In this document: piece by piece, positions 8,305 through 16,348 of the stretch
How positions within the stretch are numbered: position 1 is the first letter of the stretch
Layout: the number at the start of each line of letters is the position of its first letter
NCBI GenBank assembly: GCA_963793335.1
Contig: CAWBZS010000013.1
Location: forward strand, 186,001 to 250,000
Length of the DNA: 64,000 bases
Reading direction: 5' to 3'
Source: Sva-07 sp963793335
GTDB taxonomy: Bacteria; Actinomycetota; Acidimicrobiia; Acidimicrobiales; Ilumatobacteraceae
Translations under genes and position numbers: made by a program
The notes under the pieces: model-generated
What the model was told of the DNA's origin: nothing
What the model saw: only the letters and a program-made list of their open reading frames with translations
Databases searched by the model: none

Positions 8305-8310
8305 ACGGTA
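8305..8310 (-). promoter_or_regulatory. -10 box, leaderless start of phosphotransferase gene
   Basis: TACCGT on the minus strand, 8 bases before ATG 8296; no Shine-Dalgarno is present. It is back-to-back with an identical hexamer serving the divergent gene. Confidence 0.5.
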
Positions 8311-8325
8311 GTGCTCGGCCGCCGC

Positions 8326-8331
8326 TACCGT
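8326..8331 (+). promoter_or_regulatory. -10 box, leaderless start of SURF1 gene
   Basis: TACCGT ends 10 bases before ATG 8342 and 1 base before GTG 8333. The spacing favours ATG 8342 as the start. Confidence 0.45.
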
Positions 8332-8341
8332 CGTGCCCGAG

Positions 8342-9211
8342 ATGTACGGGTTTCTGCTCCGCCCGAAGTGGATTGCGTTCCACGTCTTGGTGTTCGGTTC
8401 CGTCGCGCTGATGATCTGGCTCGGCCTGTGGCAACTCGACCGGCTCGACGCACGACGGGAGTTCAACGAGATCGTCAGCGAACGCATCGAGGAACCGCCG
8501 GCACCGATCGAGCAACTCCTCGCTGGGACCGTTGCCGGCTCCGAGGCCCCCGACGACCTCGAGTGGCGACAGGTGCTGGTGTCCGGCACCTACCTGCAGG
8601 ACCAGATCCTGTGGTTCAACCGCTCGCAGGGTGGAATCGCCGGCGACAACGTCATCACACCGTTGACCACCTCCGACGGCACCACGCTGCTCGTCAATCG
8701 GGGCTTCGTGCCCCTCGGAGCCTCCGTCGCTCCACCGCCGTCCGGACCGATCGAACTGCTCGCCCGTCTCCGCATCCCGCAGGAGCGCCAGCGCGGGGAA
8801 CTCACCGACGACACCGATCGCTCCGAGCCCCTCACCGAGGTCCGCCGCATCGACCTCGACGCACTCGCACCGCAGCTCCCGGGTCCGCTCGCACCGGTGT
8901 ACGTCGACCTGATCGATGCCATCCCGGCGCCGCTGCCGACCGATCCAACACCATTGCCACCTCCCACGCTCGACGAGGGTCCACACCTGTCGTACGCCGT
9001 GCAGTGGTTCATCTTCGCAACATGCGTGCTGATCGGGTGGGTGCTTGCGGTGCAACGCTCGATCCGCACACGCCGACGGGAAGACCAGCGCACCGATGCA
9101 GCCGACGTCAGCGACGAAACACCTGCGCCAACGGCAACGGATTTCGACCGACGAGTCTCCGCCGAATCCGCCAGCTCGCGGAACGGAACAACCTCGCCAT
9201 CACCGCACTGA
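8342..9211 (+). CDS. SURF1-family cytochrome oxidase assembly protein
   Basis: SURF1 proteins sit in the cytoplasmic membrane and help to insert heme a into cytochrome c oxidase. The protein (289 residues from ATG 8342) has the family plan: a first membrane helix at about 10-27 ending in WLGLWQLDRLD, an outer domain with VSGTYL, VNRGFVP and GPIELLARLR, and a second helix at about 220-238 (WFIFATCVLIGWVLAV). The tail of about 45 residues is disordered and overlaps the convergent lycopene cyclase gene by 104 bases. GTG 8333 is an alternative start. Oxidase genes are not in this window. Confidence 0.88.
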   Translation: MYGFLLRPKWIAFHVLVFGSVALMIWLGLWQLDRLDARREFNEIVSERIEEPPAPIEQLLAGTVAGSEAPDDLEWRQVLVSGTYLQDQILWFNRSQGGIAGDNVITPLTTSDGTTLLVNRGFVPLGASVAPPPSGPIELLARLRIPQERQRGELTDDTDRSEPLTEVRRIDLDALAPQLPGPLAPVYVDLIDAIPAPLPTDPTPLPPPTLDEGPHLSYAVQWFIFATCVLIGWVLAVQRSIRTRRREDQRTDAADVSDETPAPTATDFDRRVSAESASSRNGTTSPSPH

Positions 9212-10355
9212 TCTCCGTCGGCGGTGCATCCACGCGCAGGTACGACGCCCAGTCGGTCGCTGGGAGTTCGAAGAACGCGTCGAAGAACGCCCGAACATCG
9301 TCGTCATCCAAATCCAGCAGCACGTCGAGGCCATAGTCGTGCAGCACCCGCGTCCGGCGGAACGGTCTCGGCCACACCGCATCAGCGACCGGCCCCCAGT
9401 CCACGACGCCAGAGCCGCTCGACAGGGCATCGGCCACAGCGGCCGCAACCCGGGGCGCGGCTCGAATCGACGCAGCCACCGAGTAGCCCGTCGCTGCGTG
9501 CACATATCCGGCAGCGGCACCGAACGCGACCACGGGCGACGACACTTCGGGCAAAGCACCGCCGAGTGGAATCCGGACGTACTCGGTTCGGACGGCGTCG
9601 GCCAGAAGCGCATCGGGATGCCGCCCCAGACGAGACGACAACCTCGCGAGCAGGGCCAACGGCTCGACCGACGGGCGCGCCGCCAGCACCGTCTCCTCGA
9701 CGAGCCATCCATCGGCAACCGGGAGCGAATAACAGAACGTGGTGATGCCCGACGGCCCCACCGTGGACCGTTGGCCGCCAGCTCCCTGCACCGCTCGGAA
9801 GTCCATGAATGTCGCCCGTCCCAGGTCTCCGGGCGGTGGCTCGCGCAGCACCACCCCCAGCGCGGTCTGCCACGCCGGCTGGCGGTCACGGTCACGTCGC
9901 CCGGCGAACCGCGGTGGCCACCCGGTGGCGTCGAAGACGAGCCGAGCGGACACGACATCTCCCCCGTCGAGTTCGACACGGTGGCCGGGTGCCCCACACG
10001 GTGCCGTCGCCACCTGGGTGACCCGCTCGCGGCGACGTTCGACGTCGGCACGCAGCGCGGACCGCAACCGATCGTTGTCGAAGGTGGCATAGGTCCGGCG
10101 AAGTAGATGCGATCGGGTGCCGTGAGCCCACACCTCGTCGCTCGAGGTCGAGAGCAGCGGGTCGACGTCGATGATTCCACCGGCCGACCGTGCAGGCACG
10201 TCATCGACCCAGGTGCTGTAGGTCGCACTCCACGCGGCATCGTCGCCAACGAGCAGAACGTCGATGCCGATCTGCCGGCAGGCCAACGCCAACGCACTGC
10301 CCGCCGGGCCGTCGCCGATCACGACGACATCGACGGCACTCCGCGATGCGTTCAC
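9108..10355 (-). CDS. Lycopene cyclase, CrtL/CrtY family
   Basis: A 415-residue flavoprotein that should cyclise the ends of lycopene to beta-type rings. It begins with the dinucleotide-binding fold VVVIGDGPAGSALALA. It continues with FMDFR at about 185 and GAAAGYVHAATGYSVA near residue 290, the signature of plant and bacterial CrtL-type cyclases. GTG 10355 overlaps the stop of the upstream MBL-fold gene (GTGA), so the two are coupled. Other carotenoid genes are not nearby. The product in the cell cannot be told from sequence. Confidence 0.85.
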   Translation of the reverse strand: MNASRSAVDVVVIGDGPAGSALALACRQIGIDVLLVGDDAAWSATYSTWVDDVPARSAGGIIDVDPLLSTSSDEVWAHGTRSHLLRRTYATFDNDRLRSALRADVERRRERVTQVATAPCGAPGHRVELDGGDVVSARLVFDATGWPPRFAGRRDRDRQPAWQTALGVVLREPPPGDLGRATFMDFRAVQGAGGQRSTVGPSGITTFCYSLPVADGWLVEETVLAARPSVEPLALLARLSSRLGRHPDALLADAVRTEYVRIPLGGALPEVSSPVVAFGAAAGYVHAATGYSVAASIRAAPRVAAAVADALSSGSGVVDWGPVADAVWPRPFRRTRVLHDYGLDVLLDLDDDDVRAFFDAFFELPATDWASYLRVDAPPTEISAVMARLFRSASWRIRRRLVGRNPLPLAQVFRR

Positions 10356-11317
10356 GCGTGTTCGAGTTCAGCCATTCGGCGAAACTGCTCGATGACGTCC
10401 GGCGTCTGGTGGGCGGGGTCGAGTGTTCGATAGACGGTTTCGACGTTGACCGCGATGCGCCCGAATTCCCCCCATTCGCCGAACCGCTCGTCGAGTCCCA
10501 GCGCCCGGCCGATGTCGCGTGCAGCGTCGAAGGCATCCATGCCGGCCCCATGTCGCGCGGTCGCCTCCTGGTCGACGAACGCCAGATAGTCCCGCACCGC
10601 GACGATCCCGGCAGTGTCGGTCAATGGTCCGTGGCCCGGCACCACGGTGTCGAGTTCCAGTCCAAGCATCAGGTCGCACGCAGCGACCCAGTTCGACAGC
10701 GGGCCGGCCCACACGATCGGTGTGCCGCCGATGAACAAGATGTCGCCGGTGTACACCGTGCGGGCATCGGGCACGTACACGATGGTGTCGCCGGCAGTGT
10801 GCGCCGGGCCGACCTCGATCAGTTCCACCCGCCGTCCACCGACGTCGAGATCGAGGCGACCATCGAACGTACGCGTCGGCGGCACGGTCTCGATTCCGTC
10901 GAAGTTGAACTCCCCGAAGAACGAGCGAAACAGCTCCCCGACCTCTCCGGGCGCCTGGTTCAGCGCCGCCAGCATCGACGGCGGCACTTCGTCCATCTCG
11001 TTGGCCGTGGCGGTCGACGCCACGATCGCCACATCGGGTTGGCGGCGTGTGACCTCGGCATTGCCGTAGCAGTGATCGCCGTTGGCGTGGGTGTTGACCA
11101 CGGTGTCGACCGGGGCACTCGACGTCGCACCAGCCATCGAGTCGAGCATCGCTGCCGTGAGGTCGAGGTCGAACAGCGTGTCGACCAGCAATGATTGGCC
11201 GTCTCCGACGATCAGGCCGGCATTGCTCCATCCCCAGCCCCCGTCGGGCTGCAGGTAGGCGAAACAGCCGTCGTCGAGCTCGTGCAGGCCGAGGGAGTAC
11301 TGACTCGTGGTCACCAT
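10352..11317 (-). CDS. Metallo-beta-lactamase-fold hydrolase
   Basis: A 321-residue MBL-fold protein. The metal motif reads NTHANGDHCYGN, so the usual HxHxDH is HANGDH, with Asn in place of the second His. Further ligands are in GPAHTAGDT (His), VYTGDILF (Asp) and VVPGHGPLT (His). The Asn form is seen in some MBL subfamilies and may change metal content. A C-terminal helical segment of about 90 residues follows the fold. ATG 11317 has GAGG close upstream. The gene is coupled to the lycopene cyclase by GTGA overlap. Substrate is unknown. Confidence 0.82.
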   Translation of the reverse strand: MVTTSQYSLGLHELDDGCFAYLQPDGGWGWSNAGLIVGDGQSLLVDTLFDLDLTAAMLDSMAGATSSAPVDTVVNTHANGDHCYGNAEVTRRQPDVAIVASTATANEMDEVPPSMLAALNQAPGEVGELFRSFFGEFNFDGIETVPPTRTFDGRLDLDVGGRRVELIEVGPAHTAGDTIVYVPDARTVYTGDILFIGGTPIVWAGPLSNWVAACDLMLGLELDTVVPGHGPLTDTAGIVAVRDYLAFVDQEATARHGAGMDAFDAARDIGRALGLDERFGEWGEFGRIAVNVETVYRTLDPAHQTPDVIEQFRRMAELEHA

Positions 11318-11351
11318 TGCCTCATTGTTGCACGGGCGACGCGGACCGGGC

Positions 11352-12725
11352 TCACGGACTGGAGGTCGTGCGCCACCGCGCGGCGAGGCGTTCGGCGAGC
11401 ATTGTCGTGGGCAGGTGCGTGTTGACGTCGGGGATCGAGGGGAACACGGACGCGTCCGCGACGAAGACCCCCTGGTAGCCGAACAGCGCACCATCGGAGT
11501 CGACGACACGCCCCATCGCACAGCTGCTCGACGCGTGGACATAGTCGCCGACCGTTCGCCGCAGCCAACGCTCGAGTGCGTCGTCGTCCGCCAGCGCGGC
11601 ACTGGTCGTTCCGAATGCGTCGATGTAGATCTCGTCCACGATCTCCCTGAACGACGGTGCGGCGAGCAGCTCGAGTGCCATGCGAACCCCCGACGCGAGT
11701 GCTGCAAGGTCGGCGGGGTGTTCCAACAGTGCGAAGTCGACGATCGGATCGTCGAGCGGGTCGCTGGCGAGACGAACGCTGCCGGACGAGCTGCGTGGTC
11801 GCATCAGCGCCACCATGATCAGCCCGAGTCCTGCGGCGGAGGCACCCAGGTGGTTCATCGGCAGGAACTGCAACGGATCACGCTGGAGCAGCGACCCGAT
11901 CACGAGCGAGCCGGGTTCGGAGGTTGCGCCCGTGCGCAGCGCCAGCGTGAGCGGAGCGGACGGATGGTCCTGGAGGCCGCTGCCGACCCCGTCGGTGTCG
12001 ACACCCGACCGCTGGAGGATCGTCGGCGTGTGGATTGCCCCCGCACACAGCACCACGTTGTCGGCCGCCACGGTGGTGCCATCGGTCAGGCGCACCCCTG
12101 CCACCCTGCGCCCGTCGAACACCAGCCGATCGACCGGCGAGTCGGCGTGGACAGCGAGGTTCGCACGCCCGAGCGCCGGCCACAGCGAGGCGTGCGCTGA
12201 GGTCACCCGGCGGCCGTCCCGACGCGTGAGCGTCGCACGTTCGGCATCAGCAGCTGCCGCGAGGAGCGCCCGGTCCACCGCGCCCAGTTCGCTTTCCGAC
12301 ACCTGCTCTTCCGGAAGTTGCATCGCCGCCCATGCCGAGTCGGTGTCATCCCACCCCCATGCCGCGTACACATTCGGGTCACCTCGAAGCGCCACCATCG
12401 CATTGACCGTCGACGATCCCCCGATGCCCCGACCGCGTGGGTACCACGACGGTTCGGAGCCGCGACCGCGTGACGCCGTGAGGTGGACGAACGTGCGACC
12501 GGGCACGTCGAGCGCCGCCAGGAAGTCGGATCCCCCGACCGCGCCGTCGACGTCTCCGGTCACGAGATCGGGTCCCGCCTCGAGCAAGGTCACGTCTCGA
12601 TCGCTGTCCTCCGACAGCCGCCCCGCAACCACACATCCCGCCGAACCGGCGCCGACGACGAGCCACGACGCTTCGACCGCCCGGCGCCCCGAGTCGGTGT
12701 CGCGCTCCCCCACGTCCCGATCCAC
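11352..12725 (-). CDS. GMC-family FAD oxidoreductase
   Basis: The 457-residue protein carries the GMC (glucose-methanol-choline) landmarks: the FAD fold LVVGAGSAGCVVAGRLSE, the second FAD motif GIGGSSTVNAMVALRGDP, the active-site region YVHASSSCAMG with its His, and the C-terminal VADASVFPSIPDVNTHLPTT. It should oxidise an alcohol group; the substrate is unknown. GTG 12725 is chosen because TACGCT lies 7 bases upstream, the arrangement repeated at many genes here. Starts further upstream (ATG 12830) would run through the promoter region shared with purL. Some actinobacterial GMC enzymes depend on mycofactocin; nothing here shows that. Confidence 0.88.
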   Translation of the reverse strand: MDRDVGERDTDSGRRAVEASWLVVGAGSAGCVVAGRLSEDSDRDVTLLEAGPDLVTGDVDGAVGGSDFLAALDVPGRTFVHLTASRGRGSEPSWYPRGRGIGGSSTVNAMVALRGDPNVYAAWGWDDTDSAWAAMQLPEEQVSESELGAVDRALLAAAADAERATLTRRDGRRVTSAHASLWPALGRANLAVHADSPVDRLVFDGRRVAGVRLTDGTTVAADNVVLCAGAIHTPTILQRSGVDTDGVGSGLQDHPSAPLTLALRTGATSEPGSLVIGSLLQRDPLQFLPMNHLGASAAGLGLIMVALMRPRSSSGSVRLASDPLDDPIVDFALLEHPADLAALASGVRMALELLAAPSFREIVDEIYIDAFGTTSAALADDDALERWLRRTVGDYVHASSSCAMGRVVDSDGALFGYQGVFVADASVFPSIPDVNTHLPTTMLAERLAARWRTTSSP

Positions 12726-12732
12726 CCGGTCG

Positions 12733-12738
12733 AGCGTA
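12733..12738 (-). promoter_or_regulatory. -10 box, leaderless start of GMC gene
   Basis: TACGCT on the minus strand ends 7 bases before GTG 12725, and no ribosome site is seen. It decides the start chosen for this gene. Confidence 0.5.
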
Positions 12739-12765
12739 CGAGGGTCGATCCACCGGATGAGACAT

Positions 12766-12775
12766 TTTGTACAAA
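12766..12775. promoter_or_regulatory. Palindrome between divergent GMC and purL promoters
   Basis: TTTGTACAAA is a perfect 10-base palindrome in an AT-rich patch of an otherwise GC-rich gap. It lies about 28 bases behind both -10 boxes, a position where a dimeric regulator could act on either promoter. The protein is unknown. Confidence 0.4.
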
Positions 12776-12802
12776 CGACGAGAGCGATCGTGCCGCGATC
12801 CG

Positions 12803-12808
12803 TAGGGT
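12803..12808 (+). promoter_or_regulatory. -10 box, leaderless start of purL operon
   Basis: TAGGGT ends 7 bases before GTG 12816. This supports GTG 12816 rather than GTG 12819 and suggests that the purine operon mRNA begins at or near its first codon. Confidence 0.5.
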
Positions 12809-12815
12809 CGGCGAA

Positions 12816-15620
12816 GTGGTGGACCGGCATCGATTGACCATCCGAACCATCGATCCGGACCCTCGTGGCGCGTCGATCGCAACGTCAGCGGCACACCTCG
12901 GACTCCCCGTCGGTGCCGACGTCTCGGTGGCCGACGTCATCCATGTGGCCGGTGCACTCGCCGACGACGATCTCGACCGTCTGGCCGCCGTGCTCGCTGA
13001 CCCGCTGCTGCAGCAGGCCTCGTGGGATGTTCCCACCGCGGACGGCATCGAAGTGACACTGTTGCCCGGCGTCACCGACACCGCTGCCGATGCCGTACGC
13101 CACGCAGCGAGCCAACTCGGGGTCGTCGTGACCGATGCTGCCACGGCGCGGCGCATCGAGTTCGGGGCCGACCTTGCGGTCGAACTCGCCGACGAGGTGG
13201 TGCGACGCGTGGTGGCCAACCCGGTGATCGAGCGCTGGGGTCACGGCACGGTCGATCCGCCGATGCTCGCTGACGACACCAGCGTGGCTCCCGCCGAGAC
13301 GATCGTGATCAGAGGCCTCGACGACGACGAACTGCTCGCGCTCAACGTCGAGCGGTCGTTGTATCTCGATCTCGAGGAACTCCAGGTGATCCGTGACGAG
13401 TTCGAGCGGCTCGAACGAGACATCACCGACGTCGAGATCGAGACGCTCGCGCAGACCTGGAGCGAACACTGCGCCCACAAGACGTTTCGTGCGATCGTCG
13501 ACACCACCGGCGGACCGGACGGTCCGGCAACCGTCGCGTCGCTGATGGGGCAGCTGCGTGCGTGCACCGACTCGATCGACGCCCCGTTCGTTCGATCGGC
13601 GTTCGTCGGCAACGCCGGTGTGATCGAGTTCACCGCGGGCACCACGATCGCCCTCAAGGCCGAGACGCACAACCACCCGTCGGCGGTGGAGCCGTTCGGC
13701 GGCGCCAACACCGGTGTCGGTGGCGTGATCCGCGACGTGCTCGGCATCGCTCACCGCCCGATCGCCGTGACCGACATCCTGTGCTTCGGTCCTGCCGACC
13801 TCGACCTCGCCGACCTCCCCGACGGCGCCCTGCATCCGCGCCGGATCCGCGACGGTGTGATCGATGGTGTGGCGGACTACGGCAACAAGATCGGCCTGCC
13901 AACGGTGGCTGGCGCCATCCTCTACGACGCGGCCTACACCACCAACCCGCTGGTGTTCGCCGGCTGCATCGGTACCGCACCCACCCGCGAACTCCACGAC
14001 GGCCCATTCCCCGGCGACCGGGTGGTGGTGCTCGGCGGAGCCACCGGTCGCGACGGCATTCGCGGTGCCACCTTCTCGTCGGCCACCATGGATGCAACCA
14101 CCGGCGAAGTCGCCGGTGCGAGCGTGCAGATCGGCGACCCGATCGTCGAGAAGCTCCTGATCGACGCGCTGATCGGTGCCGAGGATCTCTACACGGCCAT
14201 CACCGACTGTGGCGCAGGTGGGCTCTCGTCGGCGATCGGCGAGATGGCCGAAGGGGTGGGCGCGGACATCGAACTCGACCTCGTCCCGCGCAAGTACCCA
14301 GGGCTGCAACCCTGGGAGGTGTGGCTGTCCGAAGCCCAGGAGCGCATGGTGGTCGCGGTGCCACCCGGTCAGATCTCGGCACTGCAGGCCCGGTGTGACC
14401 GAGTCGGCGTCGACATGGCAGACGTCGGCGCGTTCACTGGTGACGGTCGCCTGCTCGTTCGCCACCGCGGAACTGTCGTTGCCGACATCGACACCGCGTT
14501 CCTCCACGACGGCCGCCCGCAGCGACACATGCCCGCGGAACTCCCCACCCCTGAGCGACACGACCGCACAGGCCGCACCGTCGACGATCCGGCGCGCACG
14601 CTGCTGGCCTTGCTGGCGCATCCGAACATCGCATCGAAGGCCGGCACCATTCATCGCTACGACCACGAGATCCTGGGCTCCACGGTGGTTCGCCCGCTCG
14701 TCGGCGCGGCCAACGATGGACCAGGCGACGGTGTGGTGCTCGCCGAGCCGACCGCAACCGCCGGCATCGCGATCGGTATCGGGGTCAACCCGTGGTACGG
14801 ACTGCACGACCCGGAAGCGATGGCGTTCGCCGTCGTCGACGAAGCCGTCCGCAATGTCGTCGCAGTCGGCGCCGACCCCGACCGGGTGGCGCTGCTCGAC
14901 AACTTCTCGTGGGGCGACCCGCGACGTCCCACCACGATGGGCGAACTGGTCGCTGCGGTCGATGGCTGCTGCGCCGCGGCACGCATGTACAACGCGCCGT
15001 TCGTGTCGGGCAAGGACTCGCTCAACAACGAGTACGTCGGCGCCGACGGTCACCGCCACGCCGTGCCGCCGACACTGGTCATCACCGCGATCGCCCATGT
15101 CCCCGACGTCGACCGCACGGTGACGCCCGACCTCACCGAGGCCGGCATGGCGCTCCTGCTCGTCGGCCAGACCGAGAAGGAGTTCGCCGGCTCGCACCTC
15201 GACCTGCTGCAGGGAGCCCCGCACTCGCCCGGCGTTGCTCCCGCCCCCGATCCCGATGCGCCTGACAACTACCGCCACCTGCATGCCGCCATCCGCGCCG
15301 GGCTGATCACCGCATGCCACGACGTGAGCGAAGGCGGCGTCGCGGTGGCCCTGGCCGAGATGTGCATCGCCGGTCGCTTGGGCGCTCGCATCGACGCGCT
15401 CGGTCACGACGATCTGGTCACCGCGCTGTTCAGCGAATCCGTCGGTCGCCTCGTCGTCGAGGTTCCCCCACACAGCGTGGACGCCTTCGTGAAGCTGATG
15501 GGCCGCGCTGCGGCGCCGATCGGCGAGGTCACCAACGACGGTGTGCTCTCACTGCCAGGAGTCGAACCGATCGCGGTCCGGGATCTCGTCGACGCGTTCA
15601 ACTCAGGAGAGGTTCGATGA
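12816..15620 (+). CDS. purL: Phosphoribosylformylglycinamidine synthase PurL with two N-terminal PurS-like repeats
   Basis: PurL converts FGAR, ATP and ammonia from PurQ to FGAM, step four of purine synthesis. The protein has 934 residues against about 740 for the usual small PurL. The surplus is N-terminal. Residues about 4-70 (beginning HRLTIRTIDPDPRG) and 76-145 (EVTLLPGVTDTAADAV to ANPVIERW) each resemble PurS, the small scaffold subunit. The synthase core follows with TWSEHCAHKTF, the ATP-site block LKAETHNHPSA, FGGANTGVGG, DCGAGGLSSAIGEMAEG and SGKDSLNNE. No glutaminase domain is attached; PurQ is separate. ATGA overlap couples it to purQ. GTG 12816 is set by the -10 box. Confidence 0.93.
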   Translation: MVDRHRLTIRTIDPDPRGASIATSAAHLGLPVGADVSVADVIHVAGALADDDLDRLAAVLADPLLQQASWDVPTADGIEVTLLPGVTDTAADAVRHAASQLGVVVTDAATARRIEFGADLAVELADEVVRRVVANPVIERWGHGTVDPPMLADDTSVAPAETIVIRGLDDDELLALNVERSLYLDLEELQVIRDEFERLERDITDVEIETLAQTWSEHCAHKTFRAIVDTTGGPDGPATVASLMGQLRACTDSIDAPFVRSAFVGNAGVIEFTAGTTIALKAETHNHPSAVEPFGGANTGVGGVIRDVLGIAHRPIAVTDILCFGPADLDLADLPDGALHPRRIRDGVIDGVADYGNKIGLPTVAGAILYDAAYTTNPLVFAGCIGTAPTRELHDGPFPGDRVVVLGGATGRDGIRGATFSSATMDATTGEVAGASVQIGDPIVEKLLIDALIGAEDLYTAITDCGAGGLSSAIGEMAEGVGADIELDLVPRKYPGLQPWEVWLSEAQERMVVAVPPGQISALQARCDRVGVDMADVGAFTGDGRLLVRHRGTVVADIDTAFLHDGRPQRHMPAELPTPERHDRTGRTVDDPARTLLALLAHPNIASKAGTIHRYDHEILGSTVVRPLVGAANDGPGDGVVLAEPTATAGIAIGIGVNPWYGLHDPEAMAFAVVDEAVRNVVAVGADPDRVALLDNFSWGDPRRPTTMGELVAAVDGCCAAARMYNAPFVSGKDSLNNEYVGADGHRHAVPPTLVITAIAHVPDVDRTVTPDLTEAGMALLLVGQTEKEFAGSHLDLLQGAPHSPGVAPAPDPDAPDNYRHLHAAIRAGLITACHDVSEGGVAVALAEMCIAGRLGARIDALGHDDLVTALFSESVGRLVVEVPPHSVDAFVKLMGRAAAPIGEVTNDGVLSLPGVEPIAVRDLVDAFNSGEVR

Positions 15621-16339
15621 GCCGCGTTCCTGCACTCGTCATCGCCGGTCCCGGAACCAATCGTGACCGCGACGTCGCCCAGGCCCTCGACCTCGCCGGC
15701 GCCGACGCCCGAATCGTCCTCGCCGACGAACTGGTCGCCGATCCGACACTGCTCGATACCGCACGCCTTGCGGTGGTCGCCGGGGGCTTCAGCTACGCCG
15801 ACTCGCTGGGCGCCGGTCGGATGCTGGCGCTCGACCTCGCACTCGGAGTCGGCGACGCCCTCCGGCAATTCGTCGCCGCCCGCCGCCCGCTGATCGGCAT
15901 CTGCAACGGGTTCCAGGTGCTCACTGCGACCGGGTTGCTCCCCGGTGCGTTGGGTCACAACGCCCAGGGCCGGTTCGACTGCCGATGGGTGGTGCTCGAC
16001 CCCGTCCCAGAGAGCGCCTCGGTCTGGACCGACGGCATCACCGACCCGATCCACTGCCCCATCGCTCACGGCGAGGGCCGCTACGTCCACCCTGACCCGG
16101 AGGCGCTCGCCGCCCAGGGCCAGGTGGCGTTGCGCTATCGGAGCACCAACCCGAACGGCTCGGTCGCCGACATCGCAGGGGTCTGCGACCCGAGTGGCGT
16201 GGTGCTGGGGCTGATGCCGCACCCGGAGAACCACATCGTGCGCCGCCAACATCCCCGGCACGCACGTGGCGGCGGTGGCGAGCGACACCTCGGTCTGCGC
16301 CTCTTCGACAACGGCGTGCGGTACGCCAAGCAACTGTGA
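15617..16339 (+). CDS. purQ: FGAM synthase glutaminase subunit PurQ
   Basis: PurQ frees ammonia from glutamine and passes it to PurL. The 240-residue class I amidotransferase has the nucleophile elbow IGICNGFQV (Cys), GGFSYADSLGAG for the oxyanion region, and the His/Glu pair in LMPHPEN. ATG 15617 overlaps the purL stop (ATGA) behind AGGAGAGG, a strong ribosome site. Length is normal. With both PurS repeats fused to PurL, two polypeptides are enough for the whole enzyme. Confidence 0.95.
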   Translation: MSRVPALVIAGPGTNRDRDVAQALDLAGADARIVLADELVADPTLLDTARLAVVAGGFSYADSLGAGRMLALDLALGVGDALRQFVAARRPLIGICNGFQVLTATGLLPGALGHNAQGRFDCRWVVLDPVPESASVWTDGITDPIHCPIAHGEGRYVHPDPEALAAQGQVALRYRSTNPNGSVADIAGVCDPSGVVLGLMPHPENHIVRRQHPRHARGGGGERHLGLRLFDNGVRYAKQL

Positions 16340-16348
16340 GCCCACACG

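Noticed and set aside
12885..15473. A very long open frame on the strand opposite purL
   Set aside because: It mirrors purL codons, as expected in GC-rich coding sequence, has no recognisable domain, and purL is certain.
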